Positions 22,301 to 30,714 of a stretch of DNA of 64,000 bases are shown here, in pieces. The stretch comes from Tubiluchus corallicola. Lineage: Eukaryota > Priapulida > Priapulimorpha > Priapulimorphida > Tubiluchidae. The number at the start of each line of letters is the position of its first letter. Position 1 is the first letter of the stretch. The notes below the pieces were generated by a model. The model did not search any database. It was not told the origin of the DNA and saw only the letters and a program-made list of their open reading frames with translations. The DNA lies in NCBI GenBank assembly GCA_030141605.1, contig JAQGDQ010000003.1:701501-765500 (forward strand), read 5' to 3'. The translations under genes were made by a program, and so were the position numbers.

Positions 22301-25067
22301 GTAAAAACATTGTCCTGCTGCTGTTGCAGAAACAAAACACACGACCAGTGTTTTATAAATAGCTTAGCGGAAGCATTAGTATGCTTAAAGTATTGTAATT
22401 AGAATGCATTTAACAAGCCTGTTATTTTCTTAGTGATAATCCGAATCACAGATTTAGTTTTTTCTTTCTATTTAAAAAGATCTGTTATTTGCATTAGCTT
22501 TCCTGTTATATTTCAAATGAGTAATGATTACAGTATTTAACTTAATTCTGTAAATTTTAATAACATTGTTTGGTTGTGAATAAAGTAATTATGGTTTGTC
22601 ATAACTTGAAAAACTCATAGAATATGCAATTTGCAAAATAATTCTTGACTTTTTCGGGCAAATCATTCATTTGATTTGCATGTTCGTTCCCAAGAACGTT
22701 CGAATCTTAACTAACTTTATAAACTAGCCTAGAACCTGTCTGTCAAATACATATGTTTAACATGCTGAGTGCATAACATAATCAATACAGACTATTAACA
22801 GTCAAGTGTACTTTCCAAGCATCTGTCTCTCACACGATAAATCAAAATCCAAAAAAACTTGCGGGGAAAATTTGCAAAACCCTCATGTTCAACCCAGCGA
22901 ATCGCCTATTAATGCTGAACTAACAAGTCGATGTAAATTCAATCAATAGCAATTATTTCTACTGTGTACATTTTTGACTCAATATTTCTAACAGGATGTC
23001 ATTGATCGTTGACGTTCACTGCACATAAAAATTAATGAGGCCATCCTGGTAAGCCCTTGAGAAAAATACACAACGTTAATGTGACATTTTCTCGGCAGTT
23101 CGCAGGAAAAGTTTATCGAGGAAGATACTGCAGTGTATAAATGATGCATTAACGATTTGCCAAATGAAAGTAGAGCATATTAAAAGTTTTATAATGTCAA
23201 CAGTTTTGTTTGAGCACCACCTTTTGTGTTGGTGATAAAACTTTGCCAAATAATAAATGATGCAGTGATAAGGTTAGACATGATTAGAGAATCTTCTAGA
23301 ATGTTCTGAAACTGTCATGCATCTGAATCATAAAATACAAGTAGACTTTTTGGATAAAGGGACTGTCAGGTATTATCTGTCTTACTCAAGTAGGTTTCTA
23401 CAAATTTGAGGTCAAGAAATTATTTAGCAAATGATACGATCACACATAACCATGAGAAAGAGCAGTTAATTTTGAATAAAGAACACTTGTTTTAATATCT
23501 CGTATTGCTGCCATTTGCAGTTCGTAGGGCCATTAATAGACGAGGGCATGATTCATGTTGGTTTCTTAATGGAAATGGAATCAACTTATTTTTTCCGAAC
23601 TTCTTATTTCCTTATTTCGTTAAGATGGTTTCTGACAACAAAAAGTGAAAAGAATTTTAAAACAAATTAAATAGAAAAACGTATTGATTAAATATTTAAA
23701 AAGAAATGTTTATATTTACTTGTGGTAATTTTTAAATGCAATGGGCTATCATTCCCTCACACCGTGTAGTCTGTTTTGTTGAAATTTTGAATTGTATTTC
23801 AGTCTAGATACACTTCTAATATATTCTTAAATTTTGAATAGCAAAGAGACTTATCACTGTAGCTGTTTCTGCTGTGTCACCAGAGAAGGATAAGACACTG
23901 TCTACCGAGTTTATGCAACCCCAAGTGCCCCTTCCTCATTCAGAAAAGAAAAAGAGGAAGCTCTTCAAAACGGATATTTCAGCTCCGCTGGAGATGTCTC
24001 CCATGGTAAGTTGTATTTGCAAGCACGTTTTGTTCATTTTGAATAAATTTGCCGGGAGGAAATGGGTGAAAAGATTATTGTGTGACTGAGGCACATTTAC
24101 AATAGCTACGTCTTTTTTCCATTTAATGCAGCTGAAAAGCTTTAATGTTTCATGCCATGGAGAAATTGCGGGAAGTCTGCTCAGCAAGGACATAATTACT
24201 TCTTTGTGCTCGCAGTGTAAAAACAACTACCTTTCACAAATCTGTCAATAAAAGAGAATTGGACAGATTATGGTAAAAAAAACATGCACATTTGCAAAGG
24301 CTTACTTGATTAAATGTAATAGTATTATTAATTATGAGTATAGACTGTTTCACATGCTGTCTTCCATATGAATCAAATTTGTAGTCATTTTTCTCTTCGT
24401 TAAGGAGATGCTCAGTTATAGTTGCAGTTGTCTGTCTTTATTTTTTCTGCAGACTGGCACTTTGTAAGCTGTGATTTAGCACTCGATTGCAAGACCTACT
24501 TAATATACATGGTTGTGGCAGCACTGGGAGCTAGCTCGTTACCGAAGATAATCCTTCTAAAATAAGACACTGAATCGGCAGTTGCTGGATGCATTGAATG
24601 CACTCCCACGTTGTCTGAGGCAGTATAGCAAATGAAACTGGCTTCCTTTCACACACCTATCTATTTTTTGACCCAGCCTCTGCAATTCTCAACTTTGGTC
24701 AAACATTGCTAAATACTGTAACCACTCAGGTATTTTTCAAAATTCAAATAGATAGATAGTTACGTTGAAAAAAACCTACAGTTACTTTTGCTTTTCTGGA
24801 AATATCCATTAAACAACCAAAATTGCTAGTCATCTCTGCTTTAGATTTACGAAATCATTTGTTTTTCATAATAACACAAGAAGTTGACAAAGTCTGTTGT
24901 TAAATATGCCAAACGATTGATAACCTGTTAACTGATAATAAAATAAGTTTGCACCGCACATGTTTAATTTGCTACAGGTTTTTGCTGCAAATAGTTCTGA
25001 AAGTGCTTCTGCCCAGACAGATCCTCATGAAATAGTACTAAAGAAGTTACGCATGCGGCGAAAGTAA
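1285..25067 (+). CDS. KIF20B: KIF20B/MPHOSPH1-like kinesin-6, tail region (5' part outside window); 20 exons
   Basis: Joined coding exons: 1285-1386, 1742-1944, 2401-2656, 3978-4079, 4354-4500, 4883-5012 (or longer, see composite exon), 8949-9126, 9631-12079, 12400-12556, 13934-14059, 15076-15210, 15437-15627, 16351-16479, 17343-17564, 17915-18139, 19054-19173, 20368-20505, 21777-21897, 23842-24005, 24978-25067. All junctions are GT-AG and every donor phase matches the next acceptor. The product is almost entirely heptad-type coiled coil rich in E, K, Q and L, as in a kinesin stalk. The family call rests on the C-terminal exons: SSKRTALSKIGHIVNNNSPI, KKRKLFKTDISAPLEM and the final HEIVLKKLRMRRK resemble, from memory, the human KIF20B C-terminus. 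KIF20B is a plus-end-directed mitotic kinesin acting at the spindle midzone and midbody in cytokinesis. The motor domain must lie upstream of base 1. CENP-E or another long coiled-coil protein is the alternative if the C-terminal match is wrong. Confidence 0.78.
1742..1944 (+). CDS. KIF20B: KIF20B-like exon 2 of window
   Basis: Acceptor ggtag, donor ACTAG/gtacgt. Phase 0 in, phase 2 out. Encodes coiled coil starting EKEHQVSVLQQKLEE and ending SKLQQELT. Confidence 0.78.
2308..2358 (+). repeat. Short tandem duplication before an acceptor
   Basis: TTCCTTTACTTTGTTCATAG followed by TGACGTGC is repeated directly, with the second copy truncated after TTCATAGTG. It lies about 40 bases upstream of the exon at 2401, where branch-point or pyrimidine-tract signals would be. 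Confidence 0.7.
2401..2656 (+). CDS. KIF20B: KIF20B-like exon 3 of window
   Basis: Acceptor tgtttttttag, donor AAG/gtacgt. Phase 2 in, phase 0 out. Begins LFDKTNSTEENENEMKVLSL and continues as coiled coil with HDAEEEINRLKQSI. Confidence 0.8.
3978..4079 (+). CDS. KIF20B: KIF20B-like exon 4 of window
   Basis: Acceptor ttttatag, donor AAAAG/gtaatg. 34 codons, phase 0 at both ends. Encodes GGNRPDSSNDF followed by helix INELQRQIQDAKSVLLEK. Confidence 0.75.
4354..4500 (+). CDS. KIF20B: KIF20B-like exon 5 of window
   Basis: Acceptor gtttttttag, donor CAG/gtatgc. 49 codons, phase 0 at both ends. Strong coiled coil including NIKQLEKTIEQLKTLLNQQE. Confidence 0.8.
4883..7387 (+). CDS. KIF20B: Composite terminal exon: alternative C-terminus of the KIF20B-like protein
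   Basis: After acceptor ctcttttag the frame (phase 0) stays open for 834 codons to TGA at 7385-7387, far beyond chance in such AT-rich DNA. The first ~45 codons continue the coiled coil (ILEEQTSQALQMANNKLKDK). The rest is a hydrophilic, low-complexity acidic region rich in N, S, D and E, followed from about 6600 by a basic Ser/Thr/Pro-rich tail (SPRKVTFRHTKASRL) ending MIKRRYNTRSRAK. Phase-1 donors at 5001 (TATG/gtgtgc), 5013 (GAAG/gtagct) and 6963 (GTAG/gtaagg) would each join in frame to the acceptor at 8949. Read through, the exon ends an isoform of about 1,104 in-window residues. Spliced, it is an internal exon of the long isoform. Two adjacent genes are possible but less likely, because the exon at 8949 needs a phase-1 donor upstream. 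Confidence 0.72.
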   Translation, partial: ETAMNEQQILEEQTSQALQMANNKLKDKDEDIVLLRTRYGVPEGSLVNTGLNYVNEAVDNIPTIIKNRNNVCGSGFDSHVTNEVSSVPKIVISAYDDDDEVFPCQSRHEIVKSVDMQSQLSVNANNHLLLNDTLPFGSYAESADNFGLQTEKEVVVNVSNERKIVKDRCIVALPEASVYCTVDLSIKENLHEDTEENLQKLGSSVTDKPPEIITNSSNDGSSDPNHDINRKEKASEEQDITDSLECNACVLSNNSLDVCDNSIQEQVDEQLEQQDLTNAVECDTNAISRDSLEVEDSHDSIGVSLQKVNTEFGCNGAYREVISCSVKLSRLTDLKNNLNLTSGHGKVSGAEIVATLDTNHDGEETDEISMPAHEDNYDDESGHKHVIGEELKKVNDSAKETPMKIEAGENNVGSDVPVKVSSERIEVDSDNMNKNPNKETAEKSEAEVNERNCDITGGIKSREADMVDRNKYSVEETPTSEKADIDERSKNSSKKSSENVEANVHDTIKGNVRQTSDKVELNVDAEVNDAKIKKMCYVEISPLLKGVDPMQTNKLGTSPESRMSMPSTEFRETLMCRGIKRSRDKSAPIISTKSLLVRYGDENVDEPSPKLQKTSCSRYNQKSSKSTTSLSDKSRVIRKISFDKKRRTRASKISDVKMIKILKQLEYDEGESTTVGTSSSVSKTSDKRLFDNVGKENAIPQVNKNLQVHHLQVEDKALVPSNKLLHTPKSAFRASPQTKIVRENERPPPSPSAGLAVMEETLHLSSSPRKVTFRHTKASRLRISKSPLCGGSKSRLCVSPGQRKNVKICQQKRSLRRKSSLMIKRRYNTRSRAK
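7388..8948 (+). other. 3' UTR of the composite exon / intron of the long isoform
   Basis: AT-rich and free of long ORFs. Canonical AATAAA hexamers occur at 7802-7807, 8411-8416 and 8662-8667, any of which could serve the transcript that stops at 7387. In the long isoform the whole stretch is intron, ending in the acceptor tttctcatttcacag before 8949. Confidence 0.55.
8949..9126 (+). CDS. KIF20B: KIF20B-like exon 7 of window
   Basis: Acceptor tttcacag, donor CCAG/gtaaga. Phase 1 in, phase 2 out. Reads ALVTDDTNKTYDQLNTTNAL and then LEGLSKQLCRYVDENEVLEK. The apparent ATG right at the acceptor is out of frame. An in-frame ATG lies inside (MAEQLEG), so a downstream start is conceivable but unnecessary. 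Confidence 0.75.
9127..9630 (+). other. Intron 9127-9630
   Basis: AT-rich. The region 9216-9425 contains a loosely repeated phrase, TTTTGTCCACATTCTGTACC / TTTTGTCCACGTAATTCTGTACC, around CAGTGGAGCAA / CAGTGAAGCAA. That is probably a decayed tandem duplication. No exon seen. Confidence 0.4.
9631..12079 (+). CDS. KIF20B: KIF20B-like exon 8 of window: 816-codon coiled-coil exon
   Basis: Acceptor tttgttatgcag, donor AAACTG/gtgagt. Phase 2 in, phase 0 out. The open frame extends upstream and downstream of the splice sites, but those flanks are intronic in composition. Nearly the whole exon is uninterrupted heptad coiled coil starting RCRELEEQKVEMENK. It contains EQDEQSKKQ-type pseudo-repeats about 40 residues long and an exact-register 261-bp tandem duplication at 11450-11971. 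This is the main stalk of the kinesin, expected to dimerise and space motor from tail. Confidence 0.85.
11450..11971 (+). repeat. In-frame 261-bp tandem duplication in the stalk exon
   Basis: Copy 1 is 11450-11710 and copy 2 is 11711-11971. Both start GAACTTAGTAACCTGAAGC and encode ELSNLKQKLA..EEQDEQSKKQ..EREKSFILEGEQSKEKISELT..LEEL. By eye about nine bases in ten agree. The unit is 87 residues and keeps the frame, lengthening the coiled coil. Confidence 0.88.
12400..12556 (+). CDS. KIF20B: KIF20B-like exon 9 of window
   Basis: Acceptor atttgccag, donor AAAAG/gtaagt. Phase 0 in, phase 1 out. Encodes EEEKISELKQTVRDLEEEVK followed by a basic helix. Confidence 0.8.
12557..13933 (+). other. Intron 12557-13933 with possible decayed foldback element
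   Basis: Between about 12740 and 13225 the sequence is richer in CG and carries repeated, partly inverted short words around CAAAATGTTG, CTCAACATTTT, CCAATGTTTT and GCAACATTTTGG. It is bounded by similar TTTTGACGGG and TTTTGACGAGG phrases. This looks like a non-autonomous transposon remnant, but no clear terminal inverted repeat or target duplication was found. Confidence 0.25.
13934..14059 (+). CDS. KIF20B: KIF20B-like exon 10 of window
   Basis: Acceptor tgcatctttag, donor AATG/gtatgt. Phase 1 at both ends. Reads VAEQAELISQLKMLATEQES and continues ALKDKENEVTILQN. Confidence 0.77.
14060..15075 (+). other. Intron 14060-15075
   Basis: AT-rich intron ending in a trinucleotide microsatellite next to the acceptor. 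Nothing else supported. Confidence 0.5.
14967..15060 (+). repeat. Compound trinucleotide microsatellite (GTT)n(GTC)n(ATC)n(ATT)n
   Basis: Consecutive runs of GTT, GTC/GTT, ATC and ATT trinucleotides. The array ends about 15 bases before the splice acceptor at 15075, so it effectively occupies the place of the branch-point/pyrimidine region. Confidence 0.9.
15076..15210 (+). CDS. KIF20B: KIF20B-like exon 11 of window
   Basis: Acceptor attgtcctag, donor GCAG/gtatat. Phase 1 at both ends. Encodes MKKLADDYEQKLRKITEEKK and ALEESNKELKELERLYA. A trinucleotide microsatellite ends only about 15-20 bases before the acceptor. Confidence 0.77.
15437..15627 (+). CDS. KIF20B: KIF20B-like exon 12 of window
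   Basis: Acceptor ctattcttgcag, donor ATGCAG/gtatgg. Phase 1 in, phase 0 out. Coiled coil beginning SQKQLETLKLEQDSHMEAK and ending in the charged run KEKDVKMQ. Confidence 0.78.
15628..17342 (+). other. Introns 15628-16350 and 16480-17342
   Basis: AT-rich, with T-rich low-complexity tracts around 16705-16830 (TTTG and TTTTA runs). No other feature supported. Confidence 0.5.
16351..16479 (+). CDS. KIF20B: KIF20B-like exon 13 of window
   Basis: Acceptor tttatttcag, donor CAG/gttaat. 43 codons, phase 0 at both ends. Reads KWKEERNEIVGKLETVLKAH and KIQELEDLLNSGDQ. Confidence 0.75.
17343..17564 (+). CDS. KIF20B: KIF20B-like exon 14: first copy of a duplicated TPxTRxRxTRHAL exon
   Basis: Acceptor atggttag, donor AGAG/gtttgt. 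74 codons, phase 0 at both ends. A short coiled coil (LEKQLSVKEKAVASS) is followed by TPMTRSRKTRHAL and an acidic end, VVEDVGDVDSKKE. Size, phase and layout match the next exon, so the two are a tandem exon duplication. The TP and basic residues suggest a possible phosphorylation or docking motif, but that is inference. Confidence 0.78.
17915..18139 (+). CDS. KIF20B: KIF20B-like exon 15: second copy of the duplicated TPxTRxRxTRHAL exon
   Basis: Acceptor acttttttag, donor AGAG/gtagca. 75 codons, phase 0 at both ends. Reads VVENLKIESQHQAETIARLE, then LSEKANALAASC, then TPVTRGRRTRHAL and an acidic tail AEDDDSVD. The motif sits at almost the same distance from the exon ends as in exon 14. Confidence 0.8.
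18172..18320 (-). mobile_element. Probable 3' end of a non-LTR retrotransposon or SINE
   Basis: On the minus strand the sequence ends ...AATAAATAAATTTGAATTG followed by tandem AATTG units (plus-strand AATTC repeats at about 18173-18192). Such short tandem tails are typical of some LINE/SINE families. The segment lies in the intron after exon 15. I cannot set the 5' boundary, and no coding part is recognisable. Confidence 0.35.
18321..19053 (+). other. Rest of intron 18140-19053
   Basis: AT-rich, perhaps including more of the retroelement body. No exon seen. Confidence 0.4.
19054..19173 (+). CDS. KIF20B: KIF20B-like exon 16 of window
   Basis: Acceptor tttattttag, donor CTTGAG/gtcagt. 40 codons, phase 0 at both ends. 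Coiled coil LEKEREKVATLRKQVSASLR ending SQLQSQVMQLE. Confidence 0.77.
20368..20505 (+). CDS. KIF20B: KIF20B-like exon 17 of window
   Basis: Acceptor tatattttag, donor AGAG/gttttt. 46 codons, phase 0 at both ends. The coiled coil gives way to a non-helical tail: ENVKDYFASDNVQEETEPRL, then TPAQAKTSATKSRSRRKQM, a basic stretch that could be a nuclear localisation signal. Confidence 0.72.
21777..21897 (+). CDS. KIF20B: KIF20B-like exon 18 of window
   Basis: Acceptor tttgttcag, donor AAAG/gtacat. Phase 0 in, phase 1 out. Reads VFEVFGQKPIRSSKRTALSK and then IGHIVNNNSPITK. This resembles the conserved basic/KLG segment near the C-terminus of vertebrate KIF20B (from memory). Confidence 0.75.
23842..24005 (+). 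CDS. KIF20B: KIF20B-like exon 19 of window
   Basis: Acceptor ttttgaatag, donor CCCATG/gtaagt. Phase 1 in, phase 0 out. Contains VSPEKDKTL and SEKKKRKLFKTDISAPLEM, the segment most like the KIF20B C-terminal KxLxxxEISxP motif. Confidence 0.77.
24132..24251 (+). CDS. Possible alternative last exon of the KIF20B-like gene
   Basis: A good acceptor (ccatttaatgcag) is followed by a phase-0 frame of 39 codons (LKSFNVSCHGEIAGSLL...) to TAA at 24249-24251. The stop is embedded in an AATAAA poly(A) hexamer at 247-252 of the same kilobase. The preceding donor at 24005 is phase 0, so an alternative C-terminus is possible. It does not fit as an internal exon. Chance cannot be excluded. Confidence 0.2.
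   Translation: MKSFNVSCHGEIAGSLLSKDIITSLCSQCKNNYLSQICQ
24252..24977 (+). other. Intron before the last kinesin exon
   Basis: AT-rich; nothing further supported. Confidence 0.5.
24978..25067 (+). CDS. KIF20B: KIF20B-like last exon (long-isoform C-terminus)
   Basis: Acceptor tttgctacag. Phase 0; 29 codons plus TAA at 25065-25067. Encodes VFAANSSESASAQ and ends DPHEIVLKKLRMRRK, a basic terminus like the IIKRRLR-type end of KIF20B. No canonical AATAAA was seen just downstream; an AATATA variant lies at 25382-25387. Confidence 0.72.
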   Translation, partial: VFAANSSESASAQTDPHEIVLKKLRMRRK

Positions 25068-25820
25068 GAACTTCAAAAAGACTCAGTCATCGAGGAGAAA
25101 CTAACTACGGGATACAAGTAGACGAACTAACATGCTACTTTGTCTTCCATTGTGTGTACAAAAAATTATCCACTGCCCCGTTGGTATAATGTAAAATCAT
25201 CGTTGCTATTTACGATTAGTTTAATTTAGTTGCACTACATAACTAACTTATTACGTTTCACCATAAGTAAGCGCCAGCTAATTCAGGCACTGAGCATTTT
25301 TGATGTTAGTGACGTTGTGCGTCAGACTTAATGAACTTTGTCGTTTGTATGTACTTCTGTATGCTGCCCTTTATGTAAAATAATATATTTAATCAGTCAA
25401 ACTTTTGATTTGATGTTTTCTGAAATTGAATGAAATCTGTGTGCGTTTGCAAAGACAATACAGAATTCTAAATTAATGAAGAATAACATATTTACAAACA
25501 CATTAGGAAGCATTTTAATACACTAATTTCACACAAAAATACGTATTCTTCCTCCTGTTCCTCTTATACAGTTCCATTAACAATTAAACACTGCTAATGG
25601 CTTTTTTCTTACTAACATTTCACTTGAATAGATCATTTACATATAACTAGGATATATTGTATGTATTTAATTGTTAATCATTAGGTTTATCTGTAATCAC
25701 TGGTCTCTTTTAACCAGTCACAATATATTTAGTCAAGATACTACAGCTGTATGTTATGAAGTAAATTTAAACAATACTACTGAACAATTCCATGACTTGT
25801 TTATGTTCACACTTAGTTTA

Positions 25821-26252
25821 AAGGAAAACAGGGCCCAATATTAGACCACAGATCGAAGTAAGTTCACGGTCTGAAATCTAAAATGTAAATATTGCATTGT
25901 TTTAAGAATGACTTTTATTCAAGAACTGGTCAAATTTGCTTAGTTTTTCAATGTAGCATGTTTACAGGCAGACATAGTTTTTGTGGGCAACAATTCTCAT
26001 TTCTGGGAAATAAGTTACGCACATATGTTTTACGAAATGAGCACAAACCAGTCATAATGTCGAGGTAGTTTTTCACGGCATCAAATCAAATGCAAAATGT
26101 CAATGTATTTATAGACCTAAAAAAATTTCTAGGTCAGTATTGAAACATAAGAAACATTTTTTGGAAACTATGTGTATTATAGGCAATAAAAGATGGTATT
26201 TTAGTCCACAAGTCAAAATAAGTTACTGTTTATAAATTGTCCTGTTTTCCTT
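25821..26252. mobile_element. Possible small MITE-like element
   Basis: AAGGAAAACAGG at 25821-25832 is perfectly inverted at 26241-26252. Just inside, a word TTAGaCCACAgaTCgAAgTAAGTT (about 25841) recurs directly as TTAGtCCACAagTCaAAaTAAGTT (about 26202). No target-site duplication is visible, so this may be chance or a decayed element. Confidence 0.3.
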
Positions 26253-28101
26253 CAATAGGCATCTTAATATTCATCAAATGACAAGAGCTTCAAAAACATT
26301 CTGACATTTCACATACATTAAGATTTGTAAAATTTAAATGCATGAAATTCAACAAAATGAACAAGTTGTAACACAACATTGTGCGGCTGGGAAGCAACAT
26401 ATCTTTTGTCAAGCAGATTATGAACCACTTTACACTTGAATAAATTTAGGGCCTTGCAGCCAATAATTTGTAACATACATTCTCAGAACTTTCTTTATAA
26501 ACCAATTAACAATTCCTGCAAATGCGCACATTATCAACGATGTGTGCAACAAACGTCTCCGTATCTACAAATTTAAAAAGTGACTACCAAAACATTTACA
26601 GGCTTTGCAAAGCCAACAACGTAGGACATTTACTTCAAAACTGCAGCAAATCATCTCATCAGACGGCAACATTAGACAAGATTCGGAGCTATACTTTATC
26701 ATCAACTCAACTTGTTCACCTTTATCATAGAATAAATCTCTTCTCATTTGCTACGTAATTTACTTTTCACAAATCATAATAACACAGCAAGCACATCGCC
26801 TGCTCGTAATTCCCATGTTCTTACGGAGATATTTCATATAAGGCAAGAAAATTACCATTCGCAAATGTCTGTCACTGTTGAACATTACTAAGAAACCAAA
26901 TCACATATTTCTTCGTCAAACAAAACATAACCACTCGTGGATCAATAGGACATCGTACTTACTTTGAATGTAGCACAACAAAGTAACATATAACCAGCAA
27001 ATTCATAACCATTACTCAGCATCAGACTCGACACTATCATTATACACTTGCGTCACCTACTATCATAATAATCAAGTGAATTCAGCATATAATTTCATTA
27101 TATGTGCGTGAACACAGCGCAACATTAGTAGTACTCCTTAGAAACCAACTGTTTCAAATATTATTACAGAATCACATTGAATAATTACAATAATTATTAA
27201 TCACAATAATGCTGCTACAATAATTGTTTGTATATGCAATGCTAACAGACGTTACACTAGTAATTCGAAACCTATATAACACAGGTAGGGCTGGAACATC
27301 AGCTAAATACTATAGCGAAGATGACGTACTTAGATCTGCTTACGACAGTTGACCATTAAAACAATAATTATGTTGCTAATACAAGGCAAGCAAACAATAC
27401 AATGTACTAGAGGTAGATGATAAATGTTGACCCTGGTAATACGACAATAATTGCTGGCAATTAAAATAATAAGCCATATACTGCAGGCAATCTATAAACA
27501 ATTATTACGGTTCATATAACCATTTTATCTGCCTGCACTTCCATTCCATTCGTATCACTGTTACAAGCCCTCTGAACAAGTCTGGACTCTGAGACACAGT
27601 CTGACAAAAATTCCTAACTAAACAATAGCCTACAGAAAGTATACATCACAGCAGTTCAGGGAAAAATAGTTAAACTGAAAGGTACAGCTTGTTAATCATA
27701 AAAGCTGCATTATCAGGAAGTGTTGGTTGGTCCTAAAGCCAAAAGCCACAGGTGGATAAGAACTGCAAAAAAGTCATTTCTTGCTTTGTCTTTGTCTATG
27801 CATATTGAGAACAACTTATGCATTTTTAAAATGTCCAGATGTGTGAGAGAAATGGAACACATACATACATTAATCTTTATTTACAAGTTAAAGACAGACA
27901 GACAAAGATGTGACAAGAATTTCATTAAGAAAATGTCGTCCTTGAATTCTACCAGAATTCATGCTAAATTACCTACCACATATCAAAGCATAAAAAATTT
28001 ATTGTAGAAGCAAGATTATTCAATGAAACGTCTACCCAGGCCTAGACAAAACATGTTGCATTGCACAAAGGCGTGACAATAAAAGATCAACATGACAAAG
28101 C

Positions 28102-28362
28102 TCAAATTTTGTTAAACTTTCTATAGTCCAAACTAATTTATGCTTGTTCTTAATTTTCAAATAATAGGCCACTACTTAGCCAATGTCCAAGAAATTTTAT
28201 TTCAATTCTATTTATGTCTAATGCACTAATGCAAGCATTAGTTTTTGCAAGTCCCTTTTGAACCAACTTTAGAGTTACGCCTTGCAGTTTTAACATGGAG
28301 GCAATTCCAAAACATGGGAACAATGCATAAAAGATAAACACATTTAGAATGCAAGCACAAAT
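28102..28362. repeat. Dispersed repeat, copy A
   Basis: Shares its order of words with 31195-31397: CAAATTTTGTT, TTGTGCTTGCTCTTAA-like, CTAATGCAC, AACATGG, AATGCATAAA-like, and CATTTAGAATGCAAGCACAA at the right end. Diverged copy of an unnamed repeat family. No coding capacity identified. Confidence 0.65.
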
Positions 28363-30585
28363 ATTGACTATTGACAAATGATAATTATCGCTAGACAGCA
28401 AAGACCTACAGACAATCTATAAAAAAGTAATAATGGGCACAAGAAAAATAATATTGTCATATAACAAACACACCATTAGACAGAAAAACACAAACAAAGA
28501 AATGACTGAAACATATTCTAAAATTTACCAAGAGAATTACTGCAAAGTGCACATATGAAGTGATTAAGCCTTTGCTTAGGCACTATGTGTTACCCTTTTT
28601 ATATTCTCTGAATGACAACAAACTAAAACTGCTATTATAATCCTGGCTTTAAAATTAGTGAAATGAATAAGAAATTGATAAATAATATTTAGACATGCTG
28701 ATTGTTAATTTTACAAATGGAAATTTTTTTTCTCAAAAGTGGCTCATTACACCAACTGTAATGGCTATTATAATCGACTAGGCTTTTCTGAATATCACGT
28801 ACGGCCCAGATTTCATGCATCTTATTATCTAGTGCACCATTTAAAGAAACTGTTAAAGGCACAATGAGGGAGAGTACCAATTTAGGAAATGAAAGACTCA
28901 AGTTTCTTAATGCCTGAATTCTATGCTCCAACCCAAGACATCTGATTAAACAGAAAGCAAACAATTATTCCTAGCTGTTCAATGTAATCCATAAATAGCT
29001 ACTAAAGAAAACAAAATGAAACAGATACCACTTCAATTCTGTGAGCGAAAAACAGAATACTGTTGTAAAGAAAGAATCAGGTGATACGCTTTTTTATAGT
29101 AACGTTCGCATAAATACAACTTGCAACTATTTCTAATCATGTCCGTTCTGGCATGAGTATCTTCAATCTCTTTATTATACAACTATACACATATACACTT
29201 CTTATTTTCTGTCATTATAGTATAGTCTTTTAAATTATAAATACCTAAAACATTGTATCCAGAAAAAGATTGCAAGAAATCTGCAAAAACGTGTTATTAA
29301 TGGTTAAATTGGCAAACAGCAGAAAATGCAGACAACTGTCTAAAGCACTGGAAAAAGTTGTTTCCAAACACAGCGCTGGGAAAAAAATCACAAAGAAGTT
29401 TATCCCAAGAAGAAAATGATGTTAAATATCTTCGTGCAAAAATAAGAGCAAAAAACAAGTAAGATTACAACATTAACAAAATCATTGAGATTACAAATAT
29501 TATCACATTTAATAAACAGCCTACTCACTTTACCTTAAACTATACCTAAATAACTGGGCAATTGCTCAGCCAGCACCTAGTCACGCAAACACTAGACGGC
29601 CCACACAACCTTTTGTCTCCTTTCATTGTAACCAACATTATTTACAAACACTACATTTTTGTTGCAGCTTCGAAACATTACATATTCATTGCAACTTGGG
29701 ATTACACTTTACAATGCTACAAGTATTTTGTCAGCAGTCAAAATGCCTATAATTATGTTAAAAGAAAAAAGATATAGAGAGACATTGAGCTAAAAGTCAA
29801 TGTAATATGTCATATAGATGTTATTGCTGAACAGGAATAGAAACCAAATATCAAGTGTTCTACTGCTCTTTTTCAAAGGACTGACACTACACAGCATAGG
29901 TACTGTAAATAAAAATTTTAGCATTATTGATTTAATCAAACAGTTGTACATAGACCAAATGTTTTTTTTAAATTAAGCATTTAAACATCAGCTTCAAATT
30001 TCTAAGAAAGTGCTTTGCAGCAAAATAGCCAACTAAGTTTTGGAAAAAACTCTGTAGCAGCCAAATCAATTAAAACACACTTTGTGGAAAAATGGCAAAA
30101 TTAATTTTGTGAGAGAAATATTACGTTACAATTAAATGACGAATTTGCACACTAATCTAGTACACATATTACTACATTTTCAATTTTCTAACTGAAAGAA
30201 TGACCTCCATGTACACATTAAGTACTCAAATCAAAAATAACAGAAAAACTGTCAGTAAAGCATAATAATTGTTCAAAATTTGCAATATGTACACTCTCAG
30301 ACAAATGCATGAACTATAGATGGTTCATTAGAAATTCGATCAGACGTCTTGCATACACATACTAGGTTGCCTACATTGATATTTCTTTGGTAAACTGGTG
30401 AGTGTCAAATCTGACTACAAGCAACCAGTGCTTTAGCCAACTCTGCACCTGGCAGCATTACACGTATACATATCATAATATGTGAACATATATATAATTA
30501 TTTATGTAATAAGAAGTATTAATGTTTAAAATAACTCATCGTATGCATGGATCTTGACTTAACTATCTTTGAAGGTTGAAGATGT

Positions 30586-30714
30586 TCAGTTGTTCTCGAT
30601 CAATTCAAGGTCAAGGTCGCTGAACTGGCAGTCAGGAGCTTGGCTGTTCTTGTCAGTTTCAATGTCACTGTCCTCAGTTGTTGAGCCACCTTCTGGCTTA
30701 GATGGTAAAGCCTC
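30586..30714 (-). CDS. FAM53: FAM53-like last exon
   Basis: Acceptor gctaatttag. 42 codons plus TGA at 30588-30586. Reads EALPSKPEGGSTTEDSDIET and ends QFSDLDLELIENN, matching the (D)LDxxxIExN end of FAM53 proteins. Confidence 0.85.
   Translation of the reverse strand, partial: EALPSKPEGGSTTEDSDIETDKNSQAPDCQFSDLDLELIENN

Larger units (their letters stand above)
19174..23841 (+). other. Introns 19174-20367, 20506-21776 and 21898-23841
   Basis: Three long AT-rich introns without recognisable exons, RNA genes or mobile elements. Phases of the flanking exons match without needing extra exons. Confidence 0.5.
25068..30585. other. Region between convergent genes: 3' UTRs and intergenic DNA
   Basis: The kinesin gene (+) and FAM53 gene (-) converge here. 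No ORF with family resemblance was seen. The nearest canonical poly(A) hexamer I notice for the minus-strand gene is TTTATT (AATAAA on -) at 29171-29176, which would give a 3' UTR of about 1.4 kb. A weak inverted-repeat element and a dispersed repeat copy are listed separately. Confidence 0.45.
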
